Part shown: positions 43,410-51,753 of the stretch, piece after piece | How positions within the stretch are numbered: the stretch's first letter is position 1 | How the letters are laid out: the number at the start of each line of letters is the position of its first letter | Origin: Galeruca laticollis | Taxonomy: Eukaryota > Arthropoda > Insecta > Coleoptera > Chrysomelidae | Direction of reading: 5' to 3' | Length of the DNA: 64,000 bases | Assembly (NCBI GenBank): GCA_963921935.1 | Contig: OY998179.1 | Coordinates: 61,486,222 to 61,550,221, forward strand | The notes under the pieces: generated by a model | The model's input: only the letters and a program-made list of their open reading frames with translations | Database searches by the model: none | Told to the model about the DNA's origin: nothing | Position numbers and translations under genes: made by a program

Positions 43410-44067
43410 GGTTTAAATCTAAAAAAATCAATAACCTGTATTAATATTAGTACTGGAATGATTTTCTTTAGTTTTTTAAAATTTTACTAAGGCTCAGTTA
43501 ATTCGCCGTTTAATTATTAAATTTGTAAATTTATCCAGTTGTTGCTATGATTAACGATTCCCCATTGGTAGATCACTGATAACTACGTGAAAATTATCAA
43601 ATTTACTTAAATGTGAATAAACCGGCCCTTAATTAAAAAATTAATTTAGTTCTAATTACTGAATTCCAAAAACCACTGCCTCCGTTGTATTTAGTTTCTT
43701 AAAGTACAACAAATAAACCTACTTACCTGTTTTATTGGCTTTTTATATTAAAAACTAAACTAAAATAAACAGAAGCTGCACTGACATAACCTTAATACTA
43801 TTTGTCAAAACTTGATATGTCACCACTATGTCACCTTCCCAAAGCCGACCAAACATGATATGTCAGACATAACAGGTTTTGGCAAAAACTGAAATTGCGT
43901 TCACAGACATATCGACTAATGTAAATTTGTAACGCATGCTCAGACTCTTGGATTGACATATCAGCTTTTGGCGTAGTAAAACTTTGGACTCGATTACATA
44001 TCAGGGTGATATAACCTAAAAATTGAAAAAAATGACATATCAGCTTTTGGAAAATCACCACAGAAAT

Positions 44068-44740
44068 GATTTCCAACTATTCCTGCCCAAACATTAACCA
44101 TGAATCTATGCTGGCTCCGAGTTTGGATAATGCCATGTGGATTCGCATCATCCCATAAATGCATATTATGAGAATTTATGACTACATCTCTGGTGAAACC
44201 GGACTCGTTCGTAAAGAGAACGTTACTAATAAATGTATTGTCTGCTTGTTGTTGTCGCAGACACCACTGGCTATACTCAAGTCGTGAAGGATAATCAGCC
44301 ACTGTCATACTGTGTACTTTTTTCATGTGAAAAGGATATAACAGCTGTTCTTTTAGAACGCGATGCACAACTGATTTCGAGACGTTATGTTCTCTTGATA
44401 ATTTTCGTAAACTCGTTGATGGTTCATTATCAACTGCATTTAACAAGTCTTGTTCAACTGCCACAGTACGTACGCTTCGTACTGGACCTTCTCCACCTTT
44501 TTTTTGGCAAAAAACGTCCTAAAATTTATAACTTTGTTTTGTATACATGGAAAAATACATTTACTTATTCATACCTGTTTCTCGTAACCTGAGATCAATA
44601 CGCTCAAACATTCGTCTGTCTGGAAATGCTCTGTTTGCAAAATGTTCTGCATAAAGCCTTCTGGCCTCTAAACAGTTTCGAGAAACCAGTCCATACATTA
44701 AATTCATATCTGCGTACTCAATAAAAGTGAATTCTGCCAT
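44068..44740 (-). pseudogene. Mariner C transposase, N-terminal half
   Basis: It starts at 44740: MAEFTFIEYADMNLMYGLVS, ARRLYAEHFANRAFPDRRMF (first HTH) and RLRETG. A probable intron or insertion of about 60 bp (GTATGA..) follows, then GEGPVRSVRTVAVEQDLLNA, TSLRKLSREHNVSKSVVHRV (second HTH), LLYPFHMKKVHSM and NVLFTNESGFTRDVVINSHN, where relatives have an Asp in place of Asn (TNESGF for TDESxF: first catalytic Asp lost). MVNVWAGIVGNH follows at the break. The rest is at 40790. Confidence 0.8.
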
Positions 44741-45444
44741 TGTAACTGTTAAATTAAGGACTTATGAATTATTGACAAGTACTGACTACGAACTATTCTA
44801 CACAATGTTTGACAACTAATCCTATGGTTACTTGATAAACGGTAAAAACACTTTTAAAAAGTTTTTACCAACTTTCCAATTAATAAGTCGTTAATGCTTT
44901 TTATCTTCTGCTATCGTTAAATTATTTTTTTGTAGTACTGAAGGTAAATCTTGGACATCGTATTAATAAGTTAGTTTTACCTCGTTGTGTACTTATAAAA
45001 ATGGTGAATGTACGTAGTGCAATAAAACTGTCAATTTTAGCCGAACGGCTTATTTTATCGAATTCTAACAAGAGTACCTTTTCGTTAGCTTAATGTGTGG
45101 GGAAGTGAATTTCGATAATTTCATACAGGGTGTGCCATCCCTGCAAATTTTTTGGATCACTAACTATTGCGAGTAGTCCGTCCCTGGCTTCAAGACACTA
45201 CTGTAAATCTGTTTACCTTACCAAAATAAACATACACGTACATTATAGCTTTGCCGTGAATTTTATAAAGATCAAATAACTAGTACAAAAAATAAAAATA
45301 AAAACCAAATTCAAAATTAAAACTTTGGAGGCCTATAACTCGAAAACGAGGACCTGAATAAAAAAAGTTTATATGAAGTACTAACATTATTTTGACTCAG
45401 ATTATACGCTCCTGACTTTTTCCCATTAGTCCCGGGACACCCTG

Positions 45445-45793
45445 TATTTAAAAATCTTCATAACTAAATACATCTAAGGTTTGGACGCTGATATGTAATT
45501 AAAATGAATGATTAAAAAATATATTTATCGTTTTATTCTCAAAACCAACTGTTATTGGTAAAACTTAGCATGTACCAAACTCTATTGGTAAAAGCCAGGA
45601 GAATTATCTTTTGTTTAATAAATCCTCACATTTACCAACTCGTGTTGGTAAATCCTAAAATTACTAGTTGACCCTAACTTTACAGTAGTTCAGGCTTTTA
45701 CAGTAGCAAGAATGTTAGATTTTCAAACAATGCCATAGCAAGAACAAACATAAGCATACCCATAATTCCCTAGGGAGGGAGGGGGTTATGGAT
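45445..45793. other. MELK intron segment with the second TGGTAAA/TTTACCA cluster
   Basis: ATTGGTAAAA, TTTACCAAC and related strings occur five times between 45554 and 45655. The mariner insertion separates this cluster from the one at 39439-39575, so both probably belonged to one repeat. No gene. Confidence 0.5.
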
Positions 45794-46270
45794 TCATATC
45801 TCCCGCTGATAATAATTAGGCATCCTTTGATGAAATGCACACAATATATATGCAGTTATCTTATCTTCTTCTGATGATGTACCAGTAAACATTTCTGCTA
45901 AATAACCCTCAGCTAGAGTAGAACTATTCCATCCGCCATGTCTTTTCAAATTCGTCATACTTGCACCTGCTAACACCATGACAGAGGTTCGAAATGAACA
46001 CTGTCCAGTATAGGATTTGGAGTTAGGCAAATTAAAAAAACTAGCAACTTTACATGGGACAATTCCAAATGTGTTCCTTCGTACAGGTTGATGTGAGAAA
46101 TACTCATTCCTATAGCTTACGGAAACTCTTTGTACATCAAGGGGCCACAGTTGTATATATTTTCTCACTTAAGATAACGCAGAGAATTCTTTTTCTTCAA
46201 TAATAGTAAATTTTCTACGAATATCTGTTTCATTTTGAGGAACAGTAAGTCTTCAATATCAGTAATTTTA
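45794..46270 (-). pseudogene. Crypton-like tyrosine recombinase, C-terminal catalytic part (relic 2)
   Basis: From 46270 leftward: ETDIRRKFTIIEEKEF, a stop, then RKYIQLWPLDVQRVSVSYRN and HQPVRRNTFGIVP, the box II region YTGQCSFRTSVMVLAGASMT with Gln in place of the catalytic His but Arg kept, LKRHGGWNSS and AEGYLAEMF with the Tyr. The ORF ends at 45794. It is a separate copy from 7910-9205 and 49017-51314. Confidence 0.8.
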
Positions 46271-46399
46271 ATGTTAATCAGTTCTTGATTTTAACATCTT
46301 CCAAATTATTCCATAATCAAAATAACCTACAATAAGTAATTAAATAGATAATACGCTCTATTAATTGAAGTATTGTATGCAAAAAATTTGTACCTATTG

Positions 46400-46887
46400 C
46401 AATAAATAACTCCCGTCAGGTGCATTCTGCAAGAAATTGGCAATATTGTCCTGACCAAATGCTGCAGACTTCCTTGGCTCATAACATTTGCTTTTTCTTT
46501 TTAGAAACACTTCCAAATCAATAAATGATCTAATGTCGAGATTGTCATCAAGTAATATAGATTTCAGCATAGACCACTTGGTCCACAGGGAATTTGGAAA
46601 ATACTTTTCAGACTACACATTTAAATGCATATAAATAAGTGAAATTATTAGGTATCAGCCAATAATACTGTGCCTCCAATGGTTTCAATGTCAATGTGAT
46701 TGTTGCTCAACCACTCCTGATATCTTGTGCATTCTTTCACATAAACTTCTTTAGACTTCCCCAGGACCAGAACAGAGCGAGCTTTATCGGAATTTAGTAT
46801 TATTTTTGAGAAAATACTCTCTTTTCCAAAGAAATTCATATTTGCCGCGAAAATTTGACAAAAATAATAAAAATCATAAATAAACAA
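46400..46887 (-). pseudogene. Crypton-like tyrosine recombinase, N-terminal part (relic 2)
   Basis: The ORF from 46887 carries SDKARSVLVLGKSKEVYVKE and CTRYQEWLSNNHIDIETIGG; after a frame break EKYFPNSLWTKWSMLKSILL, RSFIDLEVFLKRKSK and NIANFLQNAPDGSYLL follow (46400-46620), the SAM-like core-binding domain. The box I part with the first Arg is missing between 46400 and 46270. Confidence 0.75.
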
Positions 46888-47031
46888 CTCTTTGGTAACT
46901 GTGAAATTGTTAATTACGGATGCAATTCGATTATTTGGCCATAAAATTCAAATAAAAAAGCCTGATTCAAAACTTTTCGAAAATTCAGTTCACTTTGTTA
47001 AATCTTTATGAATTCGTAAGAAATAAAATAT
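46888..47031. other. MELK intron segment
   Basis: AT-rich, nothing recognised. Confidence 0.4.
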
Positions 47032-47210
47032 TGAACGATGAAATAAAACAGTTTAATTTGTTTAAAACTTCATTATATTTGAACTAATGTTCAATTTAAA
47101 CTAGTTGACGAGAAAGTTACTGTGTTAGTGAAACACGTCAACCAGTTTAAATTGAACATTAGTTTAAATAAATGAAGTTTTAAACAAATTGAATTTGATT
47201 TCATTGTTCA
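47032..47210. mobile_element. Fold-back MITE, 179 bp, just before MELK exon 3
   Basis: Arms of about 75 bp (TTTGAACTAATGTTCAATTT.. at left, its complement AAATTGAACATTAGTTTAAA at right) surround a short loop with GAGAAAGTTACTG. The outer ends are TGAACGATGAAAT and ATTTCATTGTTCA. It lies 173 bp upstream of the acceptor of exon 3. Confidence 0.85.
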
Positions 47211-47383
47211 GTATGGATCTTCATCAAGTAAAGGCCTCATCTATTCATATAAAATATTGTATATACCACAGAAGCTACTAGATGTTAATTCCCTCGGGAA
47301 ACTTATTTTCCTGTTTCCCTCCAAGATTTAAAATCATAGTAACTCCCTTGATGTCTAAAATATCTATAATGTACTTTTTACAG
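47211..47383 (+). other. 3' end of MELK intron 2
   Basis: Polypyrimidine-like stretch and acceptor CTTTTTACAG before ENILLD. A possible branch point is not distinct. Confidence 0.5.
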
Positions 47384-47644
47384 GAAAACATTCTTCTAGA
47401 TAGTCAGCAAAAGTTGAAGTTAATAGATTTTGGTCTCTGTGCAAAACCTGAAGGTGGTATGGAAAATCCTTTATTCACATCATGTGGTTCACCTACATAT
47501 GCAGCTCCAGAACTTGTACAAGGCAAGCAGTATTTGGGTACAGAAGTAGATGTGTGGGCCATGGGTGTATTGTTATACACTTTGTTGGTAGGAGCTCTTC
47601 CTTTTGATGATTTGAATATAGATAGCTTGTATAAAAAGATATTG
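47384..47644 (+). CDS. MELK: MELK coding exon 3
   Basis: Residues 136-222. KLKLIDFGLCAKP holds the DFG Asp at 150; the activation segment SCGSPTYAAPELVQGKQYLG (APE motif) and DVWAMGVLLYTLLVGALPFD follow, then LYKKIL. Phase 0 at both ends; donor GTAAGA at 47645. The remaining kinase C-lobe, UBA-like and KA1 domains were not found to the right, so the next intron is either more than 16 kb long or the exons are missing. Confidence 0.94.
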
Positions 47645-48193
47645 GTAAGAAAATTTTGTTATATTTATTTATATAATACAGTTTGCTACGATTTTGATAA
47701 ATACTTCAAAATAAAATTCATAGAAAAATTCTTAAGAACAGTAACTCATATATTTAAATAGATAATAATAAATGAACGATATTGTGTACATCGTTTTGAC
47801 AAAAGATAACAGTTTATGGACTGAAACACAAAAAAATAATAATAAAATGTTACGTATCAAAAATTGTCAGCAATGAATATACAGCTGGTTTAGTAGAGTT
47901 CGATAGCTTCAAATTTGGTTATGCCCTTCCGACAATGGCAAATTAGGTACAAGTTAATGCATTTTCACTTGACTAGTTCATTGAAACAGTTATTGTTGAA
48001 AATATTCGTTGTTATTTAGTAAATAAAAAGCCCATTCACAAGTAGCATATCCAGTGAAAAGTGAAACCTACATGATTGTACCCATAAACAGCTCAAATGG
48101 ACTAAATAAAGTATTCCTTCCATGCAAAGTTTGAAAATAATAATATTCACTTTATCAGATCTTAATGAAATATATCATAATGCAGTTTCAATA
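47645..48193 (+). other. MELK intron 3, start
   Basis: Intron sequence after the donor. Around 48085-48140 it shares a decayed string (CAAATG..CTAAATAAAG..ATTCCTTCCATGCAAAGT) with 31858-31900 in intron 2, so a dispersed repeat or ancient duplication is present. No exon recognised. Confidence 0.4.
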
Positions 48194-48730
48194 TATTTTC
48201 CGACGACCACTATGAAATATGGCACATTTCATACAGTTTTCTCTTAGTGAATATTTAAAGTTGCAAACGAAGGGTGTACCTGTGTGAAATGAAAAAATTG
48301 AGAAATCTGATTGGCCGACAACTGTGTATAATTACTTTGCACACGGGACGATGATTATCAATGTCTACCTGACATTTTGAGTTTGACTTTTGAACTGTTA
48401 GCAAGTGAAAGAGCGAATTGGACAGAATTATTGAATTTTCTGTAATTGCGAGTCTGATATACATAAAATTCAAAACTTTGTATCAACTAAAGAACATAAA
48501 ATGGTCAACAGCGGTCTTCAAGCACCAGTTTCTTTTAAAAGTGTAGTAACCTTGCCATAAACTTTAATTAATAAAATAAATACTAACTCTGCTTTGTTTG
48601 TGGTTTTTGGAAAAATATCGTGTACAACATGTGTGGAAAATTCGATTTCACACTCGTGGATGAATTCTGCAAGCTCGTGTGAAATCTTTCATTTTCAACA
48701 CTTGTTATACAATATACTATTAAGTTTGGT
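48194..48730. repeat. Diverged copy of the palindromic repeat family
   Basis: The ends TATTTTCCGACGACCACTAT (48194) and GTATAACAAGTG-type (48730) with TTTCACACTCGTGG..CTCGTGTGAAA in the second half match the arms of the 5150 and 9546 repeats. The core differs (ATGAATTCTGCAAG). The first half has the string TCTGATTGGCC common in such hairpin repeats. Confidence 0.55.
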
Positions 48731-48800
48731 TATACTGTACTGACAATTATTAACTAGAAATATGCCTGTGGTTACCTGCCGTATTTTAACCTTTTATTAT

Positions 48801-48819
48801 TTTTATGTCATACTAGTTC
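48801..48819. repeat. 19-bp inverted repeat flanking recombinase relic 3 (left)
   Basis: TTTTATGTCATACTAGTTC here is the exact reverse complement of 51550-51568. The pair encloses the third recombinase relic. At 48869-48903 there is a separate 12-bp hairpin, ACTTTATGCCCG..CGGGCATAAAGT. Confidence 0.75.
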
Positions 48820-49016
48820 ATTATTGTGTTTTTATTGCTTAGTTACCAACTATCTAATGTCGTACTTTATGCCCGTGCGGGCATAGCGGGCATAAAGTTC
48901 ACTTTATGGCCCGCGCGTGCATAAAGAGAAATAATTTTTTCTTTAACTTATTTAATAACCTTTATTAATGAAATTACAAACGGAATATAGTAATATATGT
49001 AAATATTCGATGAATA

Positions 49017-49508
49017 TTATTTTGACAAATTAACATAAAATTGGCAGTTCTGAAAAGATCCGGTGATAGTTGCAGCAAACGATTCATGTTTAATTGTTTG
49101 AGTATCAAATTTTTGTACCGAAACGCCAGACCCGGAAGGTACACCTGTCAGCATTCTTGAAACTTCGATTTTTGAAGATAAACTATCCTCTAAATATCCT
49201 TCAGCAACCGACATACTCTTCTATCCACCATGGCGCTTCAACGTGGTCATACTGGCTCCAGCCTCTGCAAGAAGTGTTGCTGATGTTCAACGTATACAAT
49301 GACCTGTATATTTCTCAGAATCACTTAAACCCAGATATTTCGCTATAATGGACGGGATTTTTCCAAACGTATTTTTTCCTATTGGCTGTACAGTACATGG
49401 ACCTTGTCTATAGGTCAGAAAAAGCCGTTTTTCTGAGCAACCACGTGGCCGTAGTGACATATAATCTCTTATTAGCTTTAAACTGTTCATTTCACCCTCA
49501 TCTATAAT
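49017..49508 (-). pseudogene. Crypton-like tyrosine recombinase, C-terminal part (relic 3)
   Basis: Reading leftward: EGEMNSLKLIRDYMSLRPRG, EKRLFLTYRQGPCTVQPIGK, NTFGKIPSIIAKYLGLSD and YTGHCIR with the box II His; a stop replaces the next codon, then TSATLLAEAGASMTTLKRHG, another stop and MSVAEGYLEDSLSSK with the Tyr. The ORF then runs to 49017 as a tail. The middle of the gene is displaced by a LINE at 49509-50809. Confidence 0.82.
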
Positions 49509-50809
49509 CATAATAACTGTAGACCGATTTCTATTGTTCCTGTTGTTGGGAAAGTATTGGAAGTAATAATTAAGAAAAAATTAGTAAGTTACTGTGAAAA
49601 TAAACTAATTATATGACCGGCCCAATTTGGTTTTAGAAAAGGTCATTCTACTTCTAAAGCAGTAAATGCACTGATCGATTACATAGTTGAAGGACTCAAC
49701 GAGGGGGAAAATAACATCGATAGTATGTGTGACCTTACCAAGGCCTTTGACTGTGTGAACAAGCATGTGCTGCTACAAAAACTAGAATTCTATGGATACG
49801 CAATAAAGAACTTGATCTTTTCAATTCATACCTGACAAACAGAAAACAGTATGTAAGCTGCAAGGACTCAGAATCCAGTTTGATGACTACATTGAATGGT
49901 GTACCACAGGGTTCTGTTTTGGGCCCAGTGCTCTTTCTGTTATATATTAATGACCTGCCTGCAATTTTCGAACAAACAGGGTGTTTCCTGTTTGCCGACG
50001 ATACAATATTAGCAACAAAGCGTGGGGAAGCTTTGAATGCTGAAAATTTAATGATAGCTGAAACATGGTTTTCAGCAAATAAACTTAAGATGTATCCTAC
50101 TAAAACTCAGGAGATAATGTTTACATCCAGTAGATTACTGAATAAATCAGAACCGGTAAAGTATCTGGGTATTGTAATTGATACATACCTTAAGTGATCA
50201 CCTCATGTTGATGCTTTGTGTTCCAAGCTCTCATCTCAAATATTTGCGTTGCGTCAATTGAGAAATTGCCTCAATAATTATGTACTAAGAACGGTCTACT
50301 TTGCGATAATACACAGCCATTTATCATACGGCATCATTCAATGGGGTAATTCAAGTAGTATGGAGAGAGTGTTTCGATTGCAGAAAACGGCACTCCGCAT
50401 AATTGATAGAGCCAAACCGAACACACATTGCAAAGATCGATTTATAAAATATAATATTCTTACTGTTCCGTGTGTGTATATTCTAGAGACAATAAACCTT
50501 CTTCATAGGAACTTACCAATGTATGAAACACATGCCGATGTACATGCTTATGGTACTCGATCTCTCGTTTACAAACAAGTGCAAACAATAAAATTGATGT
50601 AAGCTTATACAATAGATTTGTTAGTTTTAATAAGGAAATTGAAATTAGAAATCTCTCTGTTAGATCATTCTATAAAATAAGTAAGCAATTTCTGCTAAAT
50701 AACTGTTTTTACTCAATGTCTAATTTTTATCATTTCTGTCCTGACTAAACTATGTATACCTTACATGTACTTTTGTATATTATGTGGTTAATAAATGGTA
50801 TGGTATGGT
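49509..50809 (+). mobile_element. 5'-truncated LINE (CR1/Jockey-like) inserted into recombinase relic 3
   Basis: It begins directly inside the RT (RPISIVPVVGKVLE at 49520) and ends with TGGTATGGTATGGTATT-type short repeats. The flanking sequence ATTAGCTTTAAACTGTTCAT is present at 49471-49490 and 50810-50829, a target duplication of at least 20 bp (longer if an 11-bp deletion after the second copy is allowed for). Removing it restores the recombinase frame region FTIIDEGEM. Confidence 0.87.
49520..50602 (+). pseudogene. LINE reverse transcriptase, C-terminal two thirds
   Basis: AQFGFRKGHSTSKAVNALID, CDLTKAFDCVNKHVLLQKL (first Asp in DLTKAFD), LNGVPQGSVLGPVLFLLYIN and CFLFADDTILATK (catalytic FADD), AETWFSANKLKMYPTKTQ, VKYLGIVIDTYLK and SHLSYGIIQWGNSS form the RT and its C-terminal part. 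Stops occur near 49614 and 50197 and frame changes near 49830. It does not encode endonuclease in this copy. Confidence 0.87.
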
Positions 50810-50903
50810 ATTAGCTTTAAACTGTTCATCTATAATGGTAAAATGCGTTTTCTATCGGTCTTTGTCTCTGGTACATTTACCACAAAAACCGATTTTCTAT
50901 CTT

Positions 50904-51400
50904 CTATCTTCTACATGAGTAACTAACAAGTTCTTGCCGTCGACATCCACCAAATATTCCAAATATTAATGCAACTTTGTTCATTAAAAACGTCTCGTTC
51001 GGTGCCTTATGAATAAATTTTAAAACATCTCTAGACAGAATTTTAGACTTCTTTAGTTTGTAGCCTTTTGAAGGTTGCTTCAAATATTCCATTAACTTAT
51101 GGTAATTAGCAATGTTAATACTTTTATTTACTATTAAAGTCTTCTTTACCATGGAATATTTGGACCACAAAGAACTTTGAGAAAATGTTTTAGCGAGATA
51201 GCCGAAGTATCCAAGCAACACAGTTTCATTAACATCTTTTACATAGTTTTCTTGCATCCAATTTAATAATCTTTCGTATTCCATCTCGTAAGCTTCTTTA
51301 GACTTTTTTGGCAACAGATTTTCAGTTGCTTCCTTTGCTTTTCAATAAATTTGTTAGGAATTCCAAAATTTTCGTTCATTTTGACTTCTAACTTTGACAC
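50904..51400 (-). pseudogene. Crypton-like tyrosine recombinase, N-terminal part (relic 3)
   Basis: From about 51380 leftward: MNENFGIPNKFIEKQ (out of frame), then the ORF at 51314 with KKSKEAYEMEYERLLNWMQE, TVLLGYFGYLAKTFSQSSLW and SKYSMVKKTLIVNKSINIAN, LKKSKILSRDVLKFIHKAPN and FGIFGGCRRQELVSYS, the box I Arg motif. After a frame change RKSVFVVNVPETKT leads to the LINE junction. It belongs with 49017-49508. Confidence 0.82.
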
Positions 51401-51549
51401 ATATAAGAACTATTGTGATTTTATGACATTTACGTTTGGCAACATTCACCTAGCAACGATAGTGTCTACTATGATAAAATGGCAATGTTATTAATTCAAT
51501 CCGGATTTTTTGAAATACTGATTTGTATTGAGATTGAATTGCAATATAC

Positions 51550-51568
51550 GAACTAGTATGACATAAAA
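51550..51568. repeat. 19-bp inverted repeat flanking recombinase relic 3 (right)
   Basis: GAACTAGTATGACATAAAA is the exact complement of 48801-48819. Just outside it, 51580-51645 holds GC-rich hairpin sequence (CTCGGGCGACTTACAAAC.. and its inverted match) unlike the surrounding AT-rich DNA. Confidence 0.75.
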
Positions 51569-51753
51569 GTTTGTATGTACCGCGGGCATATACCCTCGGG
51601 CGACTTACAAACCCTCGGGTTCGTAAAACGTCGCCCTCAGGACATAAACATCTATTTACACCCTTGGTACATAAATAAGTATTTTGTCGGTTCTAAGCCC
51701 CCCCTTGGTTATCATTGATATTAATGATCTGAGCCGTTTTATGTTACCTTATA

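Larger units (their letters stand above)
40795..44063 (-). mobile_element. DUF7869-type DNA transposon (Sola-like candidate), 3.27 kb
   Basis: The inverted ends CTGTGGTGATTTGCCAAAAG at 40795 and, reversed, CTGTGGTGATTTTCCAAAAG at 44063 match over about 30 bp (on to CTGATATGTC). A 4-bp duplication AAAT flanks it. Copies of GACATATCA(G/A)CTTTTG lie near both ends (41020, 41050, 43955, 44030 and variants). It codes leftward for a two-part protein (43409-42696, 42594-41200) with conserved acidic motifs. Element length, inverted ends and 4-bp duplication show a cut-and-paste transposon. A 4-bp duplication is known for the Sola superfamily; membership is an inference. Confidence 0.82.
39676..45444 (-). 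mobile_element. Mariner-type element C with ~540-bp inverted repeats, interrupted by the DUF7869 element
   Basis: The inverted ends CAGGGTGTCCCGGGACTAAT are identical at 39676 and (reversed) 45444, with TA on both sides. The similarity goes on inward for about 540 bp (to about 40210 and 44900), unusually long for a mariner. The transposase is on the minus strand, split by the insert at 40795-44063. Removal of the insert and one AAAT restores GNHLIGPYF. Confidence 0.88.
31727..47383 (+). other. MELK intron 2, 15.7 kb, filled with transposons
   Basis: The donor GTAAGT at 31727 and the acceptor TTTTTACAG at 47383 join HRDLKP to ENILLD in phase 0, the expected continuation of the kinase catalytic loop. 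Most of the intron is Harbinger (32082-38747), mariner plus DUF7869 element (39676-45444), a recombinase relic (45794-46887) and a hairpin MITE (47032-47210). Unassigned intron sequence remains at 31727-32081, 38748-39675 and parts of 45445-47383. Confidence 0.85.

Noticed and set aside
48866..48925. CRISPR-like or phage attachment site from the GC-rich hairpins
   Set aside because: A single hairpin in a eukaryotic repeat setting; no regular spacers or bacterial context.
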